DNA from: Limosilactobacillus alvi | GTDB lineage: Bacteria; Bacillota; Bacilli; Lactobacillales; Lactobacillaceae | Reading direction: 5' to 3' | Length of the DNA: 64,000 nucleotides | Assembly (NCBI RefSeq): GCF_016900115.1 | Contig: NZ_JACJJQ010000001.1 | Span: 38,555 to 102,554 of the forward strand | Part shown: positions 9,309 through 17,458 of the stretch, one piece after another | Layout: each line of letters opens with the position of its first letter | Position numbering within the stretch: the first letter of the stretch is position 1 | Program-made: the position numbers and the translations under genes | The notes under the pieces: generated by a model | What the model was told of the DNA's origin: nothing | Seen by the model: the letters and a program-made list of their open reading frames with translations, nothing else | The model's database searches: none

Positions 9309-10049
9309 TTAATAATCCATACTTGCCAAGAACTCTTTGGCCCGGTCGGTTTGGGGGTTGGTGAAGAATTGCTTGGCAGAAGTGGTTTCACGGAGACGGC
9401 CATCTTCAAGGAACAGGACCTGATCGGCAACCTTAGCGGCAAAGGTCAACTCGTGGGTCACAATGATCATTGTCATGTGGTCCTTTTTGGCTAGTTCTTG
9501 CATAATGTTTAAGACTCCCCGAACCATTTCGGGGTCAAGCGAGGCGGTAACTTCATCAAATAACATCAACTTGGGATGCATAACCAGTGCCCGGATAATT
9601 GCGATTCGTTGCTTTTGTCCCCCAGAAAGTTGCCGCGGATAGGCATCAGCTTGATCCGCTAATTCAAACCGTTCCAGTAACTTTTGGGCTTCTGCCTTCA
9701 CTTCGCCTTCATCTCGTTTTTGAACCTTGGTTGGTCCTAAGAGAATGTTGCCCATCACCGTTAAGTTCGGGAACAAATCATAACTCTGAAAAACCATCCC
9801 AATTTCTTGGCGTAGCTTTTGCCAGCTTACCTTATCGGGAGTCACCTTTTTTCCTTCAAAAGTGATCGTCCCCTTTTGATAAGGTTCCAAACCATTTAGG
9901 GTTCGAATCAAGGTACTCTTTCCGGAACCCGAAGGCCCAACTAAAGCAATTACCTCTCCTTCGTGAATCGAAAAGTTAATATTATGCAGAGCCTGCCAGT
10001 CACCATAATACTTGTCTAAATGATCAACCCGCATTAATTCAGTTGCCAT
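9309..10049 (-). CDS. Cysteine-type ABC transporter ATPase
   Basis: A 246-residue polar amino-acid uptake ATPase. Walker [10 protein letters not shown] (38-46), Q-loop GMVFQSYDLFP, signature LSGGQKQR, Walker B LMLFDE followed by VTASLDP, H-loop VTHELTF. A valine replaces the usual proline in the D-loop approach (DEVTASLD instead of DEPTSALD). ATG 10049 overlaps the permease stop by one base (TAATG), with AAGGAGG ahead, so it is translationally coupled. It pairs with permeases at 10049-10732 and 10713-11372. Confidence 0.93.
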   Translation of the reverse strand: MATELMRVDHLDKYYGDWQALHNINFSIHEGEVIALVGPSGSGKSTLIRTLNGLEPYQKGTITFEGKKVTPDKVSWQKLRQEIGMVFQSYDLFPNLTVMGNILLGPTKVQKRDEGEVKAEAQKLLERFELADQADAYPRQLSGGQKQRIAIIRALVMHPKLMLFDEVTASLDPEMVRGVLNIMQELAKKDHMTMIIVTHELTFAAKVADQVLFLEDGRLRETTSAKQFFTNPQTDRAKEFLASMDY

Positions 10050-10732
10050 TACTTAACCTCCTTACTATTCTTTCGCAACCGTCGTTCCCACCAGGATAAA
10101 GGATAATCGACGATAAAATAGAGGATAAAAATTAACCCGTAAACCCAGAAAACCGTGGTTGGATGTTCGTTGTTATTCGCTTCGATGATTTGTTGGCCAA
10201 TATTGATCACATCCATTACGCTAATCAACATCAATAAAGAAGTGGTTTTAATCACCCGGGTTGCCAAGTTAATCGTTCCGGGCAAAGCCAATTGAAAGGC
10301 TTGTGGAAGAGAAACGTACCAGAATAATTGACGATCATTTAGCCCCAAAGCTTCCCCCGCTTCAATTTGGTGTTTTGGAACTGACTCCAAAGCGCCGCGC
10401 ACAATATCAGAGTACTCGGCAGCTACCCAGAGCGTGAAAGCTAGCACCGCCATCCAGGTTCCGGGCCAGTTTACATTAAATTGTCGTGGCAAAATATAGT
10501 AAACCAAAAACAATAACACAACGGTTGGAACAATCCGGAAGAATTCAAGATATAAGCGAAAGATCAGTTTCACTAAACGGTTCGACCGGGTCCGTAAAAA
10601 GCCAAAAAGGATTCCTAAAATTCCGCCAAAGAGGATCGACAAAGCGGCGATCCAAACTGAGGTCCATAAACCGCCCATTAGCCGGGCAAAATTATGTCCC
10701 GCAAAGAGGACGTTAATTCCCGAATGCGCCAT
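10049..10732 (-). CDS. Amino-acid ABC transporter permease 2 (cysteine importer)
   Basis: A 227-residue polar amino-acid permease. ATG 10732 is preferred over the upstream in-frame start because AAAGGAGGG lies 7 nt before it. About five membrane helices are visible, plus the ATPase-coupling loop EYSDIVRGALESVPKHQIEAGEALGL. It overlaps the first permease by 20 nt. The two permeases are expected to form a heterodimeric channel. Confidence 0.92.
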   Translation of the reverse strand: MAHSGINVLFAGHNFARLMGGLWTSVWIAALSILFGGILGILFGFLRTRSNRLVKLIFRLYLEFFRIVPTVVLLFLVYYILPRQFNVNWPGTWMAVLAFTLWVAAEYSDIVRGALESVPKHQIEAGEALGLNDRQLFWYVSLPQAFQLALPGTINLATRVIKTTSLLMLISVMDVINIGQQIIEANNNEHPTTVFWVYGLIFILYFIVDYPLSWWERRLRKNSKEVK

Positions 10733-11372
10733 GGCGAACCCTCCTTTCAAGCCAATCTAAAAACAGAATTACTGGAATTAAAATTACGGCATAGGCTAAA
10801 ACTAAAACTAACAAATACTCGTTGCTCCGATAGTACAAGCCAATTAAGTCCAGGGCCGTATTCGTCAATTCTGGAATCGCCACCACGGAGAAGATTGAAG
10901 TTTCTTTGATCAAGAAGATCACGTTAGCAGCAAAGGCCGGTACGCTCAAGGCTAACCCTTGCGGGAAAACCACGTACCGAGCAAGCTGCCAATCGCTCAT
11001 CCCCAGGGCCTTACCACTTTCAATCTGAGTTTTGCTTACCCCCTCAAAGCCCCCGGTAAAGCCATCAGCCATGTAGGCCCCACCTAAAAAGGTTAGGCCT
11101 ACAATCCCACAGGCTGTAGCTGACATTTTCCAGCCTAATACCGGAAAGGCATAGTAAAGAAAGAATAATTGCAACAACAACGGCGTATTCCGCGCCACTT
11201 CTGCATAAACTGTTAGGACCTGCCGCAAAACCGGAACCCGGAAATACTCAGCTAAGCTAACGATTAACCCAACCAGGGCTGCTAAGGCAATCCCAACTGC
11301 TGACATCCAGATCGTTACCCACAACGCCTTTTCAAACGTCGGTAAGCTCTGGACAATCACTGACCAACTCAA
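10713..11372 (-). CDS. Amino-acid ABC transporter permease 1 (cysteine importer), TTG start
   Basis: A 219-residue membrane permease with the EAA-like coupling loop YMADGFTGGFEGVSKTQIESGKALGM and about five helices. The start is TTG 11372, 6 nt after a strong GAGGAGGAG site; no ATG fits. It is the first structural gene after the attenuator at 11394-11431. The helix-rich N-terminus and MSDWQLARYVVFPQGL resemble the HisM/GlnP class. Confidence 0.92.
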   Translation of the reverse strand: MSWSVIVQSLPTFEKALWVTIWMSAVGIALAALVGLIVSLAEYFRVPVLRQVLTVYAEVARNTPLLLQLFFLYYAFPVLGWKMSATACGIVGLTFLGGAYMADGFTGGFEGVSKTQIESGKALGMSDWQLARYVVFPQGLALSVPAFAANVIFLIKETSIFSVVAIPELTNTALDLIGLYYRSNEYLLVLVLAYAVILIPVILFLDWLERRVRHGAFGN

Positions 11373-11393
11373 AAGCTTCTCCTCCTCTCAAAG

Positions 11394-11431
11394 AAAAAAA
11401 ACACCCGCTATCCCCAACGGAACAGCGAGTG
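11394..11431 (-). terminator. Attenuator terminator of the cysteine importer operon
   Basis: On the minus strand CACTCGCTGTTCC pairs with GGGGATAGCGGGTG and is followed by eight Ts (11401-11394). It lies between the leader peptide stop (11454) and the first permease, 22 nt before its TTG, so it must be bypassed for expression. A competing hairpin (ATCATTAGGTT with AACCGATGAT, about 11460-11437) overlaps the leader stop codon. Confidence 0.8.
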
Positions 11432-11453
11432 CTTTCAAATCATCGGTTTTAAC

Positions 11454-11558
11454 CTAATGATCCCTTCGGAACGCTGAAATTTGAGGATGCCCAAATAACC
11501 GGTTGTTTGAACAACAACACGGCATCGTCATCATTTGCATTTGGGAATCCCAAACCAT
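11454..11558 (-). CDS. Met/Cys-rich leader peptide (34 aa), putative attenuation sensor
   Basis: ATG 11558 follows AGGAGG at a good distance and opens a 34-codon frame ending in TAG at 11456-11454. It begins MVWDSQMQMMTMPCCCSN: five Met codons in the first twelve, then three consecutive TGT Cys codons (14-16). A consensus promoter lies just upstream and a terminator just downstream, the architecture of his/trp-type leader-peptide attenuation. I infer that ribosome stalling at the Cys run under cysteine limitation prevents the terminator and turns on the importer. The peptide itself probably has no function after synthesis. It is too short for usual gene finders. Confidence 0.75.
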   Translation of the reverse strand: MVWDSQMQMMTMPCCCSNNRLFGHPQISAFRRDH

Positions 11559-11600
11559 TTCGTTTCCTCCTGTTTTTCATTGATCTTTAATTTAAGTTTA

Positions 11601-11629
11601 ATCCTAGTCGTTTGATCGACAAATGTCAA
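11601..11629 (-). promoter_or_regulatory. Promoter of the leader peptide/cysteine importer operon
   Basis: TTGACA (11629-11624), 17 nt, TAGGAT (11606-11601); transcription should start near 11594, giving a leader of about 200 nt before the terminator. The spacer contains GTCG...CGAC inverted repeats that might bind a repressor (speculative). Confidence 0.75.
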
Positions 11630-11663
11630 CCACCTGAGCTTACTTTTTATGAGAAACCACTAA

Positions 11664-12785
11664 TTATTGAAAAGCTCCTGGCCAAACTGTTTCAGCAACT
11701 TCCCTTACCAGACGGACCTTGGCCCATTCTTGGTCTTCAGTTAACAAGTTTCCTTCTTCCGTAGAAGCAAACCCACATTGCGGACTCAAAGCAAGATTGG
11801 TCAACGGCACGTGAGTACTTGCTTCTTTTAAGCGCGCCTTTAACTTAGCTGGCTTTTCAAGCGCCCCATCCTTGGAAGTAATTAAGCCAAGGACCAAGGT
11901 AATGTTCGACCGTTGGTTCCAAATCGTCGCCAAGGGAGAAAAGTCCCCGGACCGGTCATTGTCGTATTCCAAGAAGAAACCATCATAATTAAGTTGCCCA
12001 AGGTACTTCGCTACTGGTCCATAGCCACCGGCAAATAAGAAGGTTGAGCGGAAGTTTCCCCGGCAAATGTGGGTCGTGACCGTTAAATCTTCTGGTAAAC
12101 CAGCCAAAGCACCATTGATTACCGTTACCGCGTCTTCACATAAAGCAACATATTTGGCGTGTTCCTCCGGTTGCTCCTTCGTATCATTGAGCTTAGCAAT
12201 CAAGAATGCCCAGGTCGTATCATCAATTTGAAGGTACCGACAACCCAAATCATAGAAGTGTTGAATGGTTTGGTGGTAGGCCTTAGCAAGATCAGTTAAG
12301 TAATCTGCCCGGGTATCATAAAACTTTGGCCAGTTATCAGAGCGATGGTCACGGAAAAGCATCGTCGGTGATGGAATCGTTTGTTTAGCTACCACCCCAT
12401 GCTCTTGAGCCAGACCGTGTAAGAACTTAAAGGCGGCAAAGAAAGGATGGTCTGGATTATAAGCTACCTTCCCTGCTAATTCCGCATTATCAGTCCGCGT
12501 CTTCTTGCCATGAAACTTGTATGATTCATGCCCATCATACTTAGCAACTCCGTTAAGGCCCCAAAGAAAGTCTAAATGCCACCAGCTCCGGCGAAATTCA
12601 CCATCGGTAACGGCTTGGAGCCCGTTATCAACTTCTTTTTGAACCAAGTCCGTAATTAAGCGATCTTCAACTGCCGTTAAAGCATCCCGGTCTAATTCAC
12701 CAGCAAAATACTTTTGCCGCGCTACTTTTAATTCTTGTGGCCGCAAAAAACTCCCTACAATATCGTTCTTAAATGGTGCTGTCAT
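11664..12785 (-). CDS. MetE C-terminal-type homocysteine methyltransferase (YxjG/YxjH family)
   Basis: A 373-residue cytosolic enzyme matching only the catalytic C-terminal barrel of cobalamin-independent methionine synthase; full MetE is about twice as long. Zinc-ligand candidates are His and Cys in TTHICRGNF, Glu in FFLEYD, and Cys in SPQCGFAS. ATG 12785 is chosen for its spacing from AGAAAGGATG; a start 21 nt upstream is possible. It is monocistronic behind a Met T-box, fitting methionine synthesis from homocysteine; the methyl donor of this subfamily is not certain. Confidence 0.9.
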   Translation of the reverse strand: MTAPFKNDIVGSFLRPQELKVARQKYFAGELDRDALTAVEDRLITDLVQKEVDNGLQAVTDGEFRRSWWHLDFLWGLNGVAKYDGHESYKFHGKKTRTDNAELAGKVAYNPDHPFFAAFKFLHGLAQEHGVVAKQTIPSPTMLFRDHRSDNWPKFYDTRADYLTDLAKAYHQTIQHFYDLGCRYLQIDDTTWAFLIAKLNDTKEQPEEHAKYVALCEDAVTVINGALAGLPEDLTVTTHICRGNFRSTFLFAGGYGPVAKYLGQLNYDGFFLEYDNDRSGDFSPLATIWNQRSNITLVLGLITSKDGALEKPAKLKARLKEASTHVPLTNLALSPQCGFASTEEGNLLTEDQEWAKVRLVREVAETVWPGAFQ

Positions 12786-12807
12786 CCTAATCATCCTTTC
12801 TAACACT

Positions 12808-13070
12808 AAAAAAGAGCCCCTTGAACCAACCGGCTCAAGGGGCTCCGATAATCTCGGTGCGGTACCACCCTAGTACTTATCACTCAAACAGAACTAAGCA
12901 TTCTGTGGGTAGTTAACGGGCCCAACCGCAATTGGCTAATTATTCGCCAATCGATCCGCTCCTAGACCATCTTCACTTTTTAACTAATCGTGGTTCCCAT
13001 CATTTCCACTTCGCTGGAGATTAGCGCCAAAAGTTACTCATCTTTTCTTAGCGTTCTTTAATTTTTGACT
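12808..13070 (-). promoter_or_regulatory. T-box leader, methionine specifier (ATG)
   Basis: T-box motif AGGGTGGTACCGCAC (12871-12857), then a perfect 11-bp terminator stem (12845-12814) with a T-tail to 12808. GAAGATGG puts the specifier ATG at 12970-12968, in the same context as the T-box at 2203-2475. It controls the MetE-like gene. Confidence 0.92.
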
Positions 13071-13077
13071 TGTAGCA

Positions 13078-13105
13078 AGTATAACACTTTTGCTTCTAAG
13101 TGCAA
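13078..13105 (-). promoter_or_regulatory. Promoter of the MetE-like gene
   Basis: TTGCAC (13105-13100), 16 nt, TATACT (13083-13078), just upstream of the Met T-box. Confidence 0.7.
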
Positions 13106-13196
13106 ATATTCTTCCTGGATTTAAATTTATTTCCACCTAAAAGTATTGATTTATCAGCCTTTCTTAAAACAAATAAAATAAAATTCACTTTTAAGG

Positions 13197-13225
13197 TTGA
13201 CGATTAGAGAAAAATTAACTAAGAT
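13197..13225 (+). promoter_or_regulatory. brnQ promoter
   Basis: TTGACG (13197-13202), 17 nt, TAAGAT (13220-13225), about 25 nt before the recognisable start of the Ile T-box. Confidence 0.65.
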
Positions 13226-13231
13226 TAGAGC

Positions 13232-13511
13232 CAACTTAAATCATTCGAACACAATGAGAAAGAAGAGTAAGTTTATTTCACCAGCAGCGAACCCCGATTG
13301 GTGCGAGGGGGTAGGAACGATTTAAACTGAAAATCACTTTCGAGTCCGAGCCAGCCAAGGTTCGGTGGTGGCACCCATTACCGTGCACGCGTATCGTCAG
13401 TTTGCTGACCGTACGTAGTAAGGTGGCAGTAGTGATATTGCCATAGTAACGGGTGGTACCGCGCTGAGGCGTCCCGCAGTTAGTTCAAGCTAATTGCGGG
13501 ACGCCTTTTTT
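13232..13511 (+). promoter_or_regulatory. T-box leader, isoleucine specifier (ATC)
   Basis: T-box motif ACGGGTGGTACCGCGC (13449-13464), then a terminator stem AGGCGTCCCGCA...TGCGGGACGCCT (13467-13506) with a T-run. GAAAATCA places ATC at 13333-13335. An isoleucine specifier upstream of a branched-chain amino-acid carrier is a coherent pairing. Confidence 0.92.
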
Positions 13512-13540
13512 CATTGGGTTCGAAGATAGGAGGAATACAT

Positions 13541-14932
13541 ATGCAATCATTATCTTCACGAAAACTTACTTGGCGTGAATATTTCGTTGTCGCTTCGTTG
13601 CTTTTTGGTCTTTTCTTTGGGGCTGGGAACTTGATTTTTCCACTTCACCTTGGTCAATTAGCCGGTGGGCATTGGGGTCCAGCCGCTTTAGGATTTCTGG
13701 TAACTGGGGTCTTATTGCCGCTACTTTCCGTCATGGCAATCGCGGTTACCCGTTCCGAAGGGGTCTTTGATGTTGGGCGCCCACTAGGAGTTGGCTTTGC
13801 CTTAACCTTTATGGTTTTGATTCACGCAACGATCGGTCCTCTTTTTGGGACCCCACGGACAGCGACTGTTTCCTTCACGGTTGGGGTCGCCCCATTTGTG
13901 CCCGCCCACTACCAAAAATTAGCCTTGTTAGTCTTCTCCGTTGTCTTCTTTGGGTTAGCCTTCGCTTTTTCTTACCACGAAAATAGCATTCTTGCTAACG
14001 TTGGGAAGGTTTTGAATCCCATGTTCTTAGCACTGTTATTCTTGATGTTTTTGGTTGCTTTCTTAATGCCAATGGGCAATCCAATGCATGCAACATCAAC
14101 GGCTGCTTATACTCACGGTGCAGTTGTTAATGGCTTCTTGGAAGGTTACAACACAATGGATGCCCTCGCCGGTTTAGCCTTCGGGGTAACGGTAGTTTCC
14201 GCTGTTCGGCAAATGGGCCAAAAGAAGAGTACTGATGTTTCAAAAGTTGTTGCTAAGGCCGGCTTATTAGCCATGACCGGAGTAGGATTAATCTACCTTC
14301 TCTTAATTGTCGCTGGGGCCATGTCCCTTGGTCACTTTAAGCTTTCGGCTGACGGTGGGGTTGCCTTTACTCAAATTGTTCACTACTATGGTGGTGCCTT
14401 CGGTCAAGTAGTCCTTGCTGTCTTAATCACGGTTACTTGTTTAACTACCGCCGTGGGATTAGTTGCGGCCTTTGCCCAAGACTTCCACAAGCACTTTCCC
14501 AAAGTTTCTTACCACACTTGGTTAGCCTTGACGACCTTGGCATCCTTTGGAACCGCTAACTTTGGGTTGGAACAAATCATCGCCTGGTCCACGCCGATGT
14601 TAATGTTCCTCTACCCCTTAGCCATGGTCTTGATCCTCTTATCCGTTTTCTCAAACTTCTTTAACCGGGACAGTCGCATCTACTTCTTTGTCGTTCTCTT
14701 CACCGTTGTCCCCGCCCTTGGTGACATGGTCGTTTCCTTCCCGAAAGTGGTTTCCGCTAGTGCTTTTGGTCAAAGCGTCGCTAGTTTGCGGGCAATGCTA
14801 CCACTATCAGCTCTTGGCCTATCTTGGTTAGTTCCCGCTCTCGTTGGTTTAGTTCTTGGTTTAGCTGTTCACTTTGTTAAGCCTCAACCACAGGTCGCTT
14901 TACAACCAGCCCGGGTTGACGATGAGGATTAA
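13541..14932 (+). CDS. brnQ: Branched-chain amino acid transporter
   Basis: A 463-residue secondary transporter of the LIVCS family, about 12 membrane helices, importing Leu/Ile/Val with a cation. The N-terminal LFGLFFGAGNLIFPLHLGQLAG is the family hallmark. ATG 13541 follows AGGAGG; the longer frame runs through the T-box terminator. It is monocistronic, controlled by an isoleucine T-box, and ends at the hairpin repeat at 14959. Length is normal. Confidence 0.96.
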   Translation: MQSLSSRKLTWREYFVVASLLFGLFFGAGNLIFPLHLGQLAGGHWGPAALGFLVTGVLLPLLSVMAIAVTRSEGVFDVGRPLGVGFALTFMVLIHATIGPLFGTPRTATVSFTVGVAPFVPAHYQKLALLVFSVVFFGLAFAFSYHENSILANVGKVLNPMFLALLFLMFLVAFLMPMGNPMHATSTAAYTHGAVVNGFLEGYNTMDALAGLAFGVTVVSAVRQMGQKKSTDVSKVVAKAGLLAMTGVGLIYLLLIVAGAMSLGHFKLSADGGVAFTQIVHYYGGAFGQVVLAVLITVTCLTTAVGLVAAFAQDFHKHFPKVSYHTWLALTTLASFGTANFGLEQIIAWSTPMLMFLYPLAMVLILLSVFSNFFNRDSRIYFFVVLFTVVPALGDMVVSFPKVVSASAFGQSVASLRAMLPLSALGLSWLVPALVGLVLGLAVHFVKPQPQVALQPARVDDED

Positions 14933-14958
14933 CTTTTCTGAATAAATGTAAAACACAA

Positions 14959-15044
14959 GAGGGGCTGGGAAGAAACGCACGTTTCTTCCCAGCCCCTCTC
15001 TTTTCATCTCCGAATATTAGTCAGCAACTAAGGTCAAAGCAGTA
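14959..15044 (-). repeat. Dispersed repeat, copy 2 (hairpin + short long-module remnant), inverted
   Basis: Hairpin GAGGGGCTGGGAAGAAAC / complement (14959-14998) serves as terminator between convergent brnQ and arsC. It is followed by CATCTCCGAATATTAGTCAG... to 15044, the reverse complement of the repeat's CTTCGGAGATG end with several changes. The remainder to 15188 has no gene and only weak similarity to the repeat. Confidence 0.75.
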
Positions 15045-15188
15045 ACCAAGTGGGCCCTACCCGCCTTGCAGTCGGCTACTACTTATTACACGATATGTGG
15101 ACAAACGATCTGCACTCAAAGTTGTGTTAGCTACGTTTCAACCTTTATTTAAATTAGTGGTCTTGATAGTTTCTTCCTAAATCATTTT

Positions 15189-15608
15189 CTACTTTGTCAT
15201 TTCCGCTTTCAATTTAAGTATCCGGCGCTTAATTTCATCCCGAACCTGACGAAAAACCACTAAGCATTCAGCCGTCGTTCCTTGCGCTTGAGCTGGATCA
15301 GGTAAAGCCCAATGGAGGTGTTGGGCTCCAGTTGGTAAGGTTGGACAATGATCCCGGGCATCCCCACAAAGCGTCACCACCAAGGTAATATCTTTAAGAT
15401 AAGCTGGATCAATTGCTTTCGCATATTGCTGACTAATGTCCACCCCATCTTCTTGCATAACCTTAACTGCTAAAAGATTGAGTTGGTCTGGCTGGGTCCC
15501 CGCACTCCGGACTTCAAATTCATTTCCCGGGAAATACTTTTTCGCATACCCTTCAGCGATTTGGCTCCGGCATGAATTTCCCGTACAGAGAAAGTAAAGT
15601 TTTTTCAT
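15189..15608 (-). CDS. arsC: Thioredoxin-type arsenate reductase (low-Mr phosphatase fold)
   Basis: A 139-residue protein with the P-loop CTGNSCRS at residues 8-15 and the redox pair Cys81/Cys88 in VVTLCGDARDHCP, plus the DP dipeptide in ALPDPAQA. These are the three catalytic cysteines of the thioredoxin-coupled ArsC family, which reduces arsenate to arsenite in the cytosol. No ArsR, ArsB or ArsD gene is adjacent. A plain low-Mr protein tyrosine phosphatase is less likely because those lack the second Cys pair. Weak upstream site; the start M at 15608 fits the fold. Confidence 0.88.
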   Translation of the reverse strand: MKKLYFLCTGNSCRSQIAEGYAKKYFPGNEFEVRSAGTQPDQLNLLAVKVMQEDGVDISQQYAKAIDPAYLKDITLVVTLCGDARDHCPTLPTGAQHLHWALPDPAQAQGTTAECLVVFRQVRDEIKRRILKLKAEMTK

Positions 15609-15689
15609 GTCTTGCTCCTAGTTTCCATGATTGGATGCAAAAAGCCACTAAGTAAAGTTACTTACCTAGCGGTTAATTAACTATCACCA

Positions 15690-16553
15690 TTAGAAATCAA
15701 CTTCATCGGGATCCTTGCATTGCCCACCAAGATCCTTCAAAGCTGAAATTTCAGCCATTTCAGCATCAGACAATTCAAAATCAAAGACGTCCATGTTTTC
15801 CTTTATCCGATTAACGTGGACGGACTTTGGTAATGGCAAAACGCCTTGTTGGATTACCCAACGGAGACTAACTTGAGCCGTGGTTTTTCCATGGGCGGCC
15901 GCAATCTTTTCCATTGTTGGATTAGTCAAAACAGTGGCCCCTTGGCCCCCAAGCGGTCCCCAAGCTTCAACTTGGATATTCATCGCTTGAATCTTCTTAA
16001 TTTCTTCGCTATGTGACCAACCTGGGTGAACTTCAATTTGGTCAACCATTGGCTTAATCTTGGCCGTCTTCATCAATTCAGCAACGTGGTGCGGCATGAA
16101 ATTACTCAACCCGATCGCCCGAATCTTGCCGGCTTCGTAAAGTTCTTCCATTGCCCGCCAAGTTTCAGCGTTAATCCTAGAGGCTTCCGGGCCAAATTGC
16201 TTTTCGTTCGCTGGCCAGTGAATCAAGTAAAGGTCGAGGTAATCCAAGCCTAGACGATCCAAACTCTTTTGGAAAGCTTCCTTCGTCGATTCGTAACCAC
16301 GATCCGTATTCCAAAGTTTACTCGTAATAAAGAGGTTCTTCCGGTCAACACCAGACGCCTTAATCCCTTGGCCAACCCCTTCTTCATTATGGTAAATCAT
16401 TGCCGTATCAATGTGGCGGAAACCGGCCTGAATGGCGTCTTTTACCGCTTGAGCGGTTACCGCTGGGTCTGTCCGGAAAGTTCCGTAACCAACACACGGA
16501 ATTTCAACCCCGTTATTAAGCTTTAATGGTGAATTTACGTTTTCTAAAGTCAT
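15690..16553 (-). CDS. Aldo/keto reductase
   Basis: A 287-residue NADPH-dependent aldo/keto reductase with (beta/alpha)8 fold. Catalytic residues are visible: Asp in FRHIDTAMIYHNEEGVG (with Tyr), Lys in FITSKLWN, and His in LYLIHWP. The C-terminal LPKSVHVNRIKEN is the cofactor phosphate loop. It reduces small aldehydes/ketones (often 2,5-diketogluconate or methylglyoxal in this group); substrate unknown. It is preceded by the nitroreductase gene on the same strand (20 nt), probably one operon. Confidence 0.94.
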   Translation of the reverse strand: MTLENVNSPLKLNNGVEIPCVGYGTFRTDPAVTAQAVKDAIQAGFRHIDTAMIYHNEEGVGQGIKASGVDRKNLFITSKLWNTDRGYESTKEAFQKSLDRLGLDYLDLYLIHWPANEKQFGPEASRINAETWRAMEELYEAGKIRAIGLSNFMPHHVAELMKTAKIKPMVDQIEVHPGWSHSEEIKKIQAMNIQVEAWGPLGGQGATVLTNPTMEKIAAAHGKTTAQVSLRWVIQQGVLPLPKSVHVNRIKENMDVFDFELSDAEMAEISALKDLGGQCKDPDEVDF

Positions 16554-16572
16554 AACTATTTTCCTTTCTAAA

Positions 16573-17331
16573 TTACTGCCAATCTAAGGCTAATCCTTGA
16601 TGCTTTAGAAGCCCAGCTAACTTATCGCGCTCAATGGTCTGCTTGGTTAACTTACTGCCCGTAATCTGCTTAGTAAAGGAATCAATCCGCCGATTAGCAT
16701 TGCGTAAATCATAGTAAGTTTGAACGATTTTATCATAATCAGCCAAACTACGAACATCAAAGTCCCTTGGATATTCATTTTCAAAGGCAATTTGGTTAAT
16801 TGGTAGCCGCGGTTTTAATTGGGGTTCTTGGTTTGGCACTCCAACTTGCAGGCCTAAGATTGGGAAGGTTAATGCTGGTAAATTAAGCACCTTTACTAAT
16901 TGCTCTGGATCATCGTTAACCGATCCCAAAATTACGGCGCCAAGGCCCATACTTTCAGCAGCTGTTACCGTGTTTTGCAAAGCCAAGACCGTATCTTCAA
17001 CCCCCTGCATAAAAACATCAAAGGTGTGAAGACGCCCATCATCAAAGCCCAGTTGTTGACGGATTTGTTGATTCCGGTGCAAGTCAACAATATATACGAA
17101 CAGGTCCCCGTTTGCGCCAATATATTGTTGACCCGAAATCGCCCGGATTGCCGCTCGCTTGGCCAGATCCGTAACGTGCAAAATACTAAATTGTTGTAGA
17201 AACATACTCGTCGAAGTATGACTTGCTGCCGTATATAAGGTTTCTAGTTGTTCTGGTGACAAGGTTTGGTCTTTAAAAGACCGAATCGTGCGGTGGTTAG
17301 CAATTAAATCTGTGGTTGTAGTATGAATCAT
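16573..17331 (-). CDS. NfsA-type FMN nitroreductase/NADPH oxidoreductase
   Basis: A 252-residue flavin reductase. LIANHRTIRSFKDQTLSPEQLETLYTAA is the family start; AAESMGLGAVILGSVNDDPE and FPILGLQVGVPNQEPQLKPRLP are the FMN/NADPH segments of the NfsA/FRP group. ATG 17331 has GGAGG 8 nt upstream, so it is preferred over the GTG 15 nt earlier. It probably shares a transcript with the aldo/keto reductase; both would handle reactive electrophiles (inference). Confidence 0.9.
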   Translation of the reverse strand: MIHTTTTDLIANHRTIRSFKDQTLSPEQLETLYTAASHTSTSMFLQQFSILHVTDLAKRAAIRAISGQQYIGANGDLFVYIVDLHRNQQIRQQLGFDDGRLHTFDVFMQGVEDTVLALQNTVTAAESMGLGAVILGSVNDDPEQLVKVLNLPALTFPILGLQVGVPNQEPQLKPRLPINQIAFENEYPRDFDVRSLADYDKIVQTYYDLRNANRRIDSFTKQITGSKLTKQTIERDKLAGLLKHQGLALDWQ

Positions 17332-17458
17332 TGTTAAAACCTCCACTTACTTTTTGTCATTCACTAACATTAAACTACCGATTAAAGATCAACGTCAACT
17401 ATTTTTGTAAAACAAAAACAGGAACCGACATTCGTCGAATTCCTGTAATTAATAGCCA

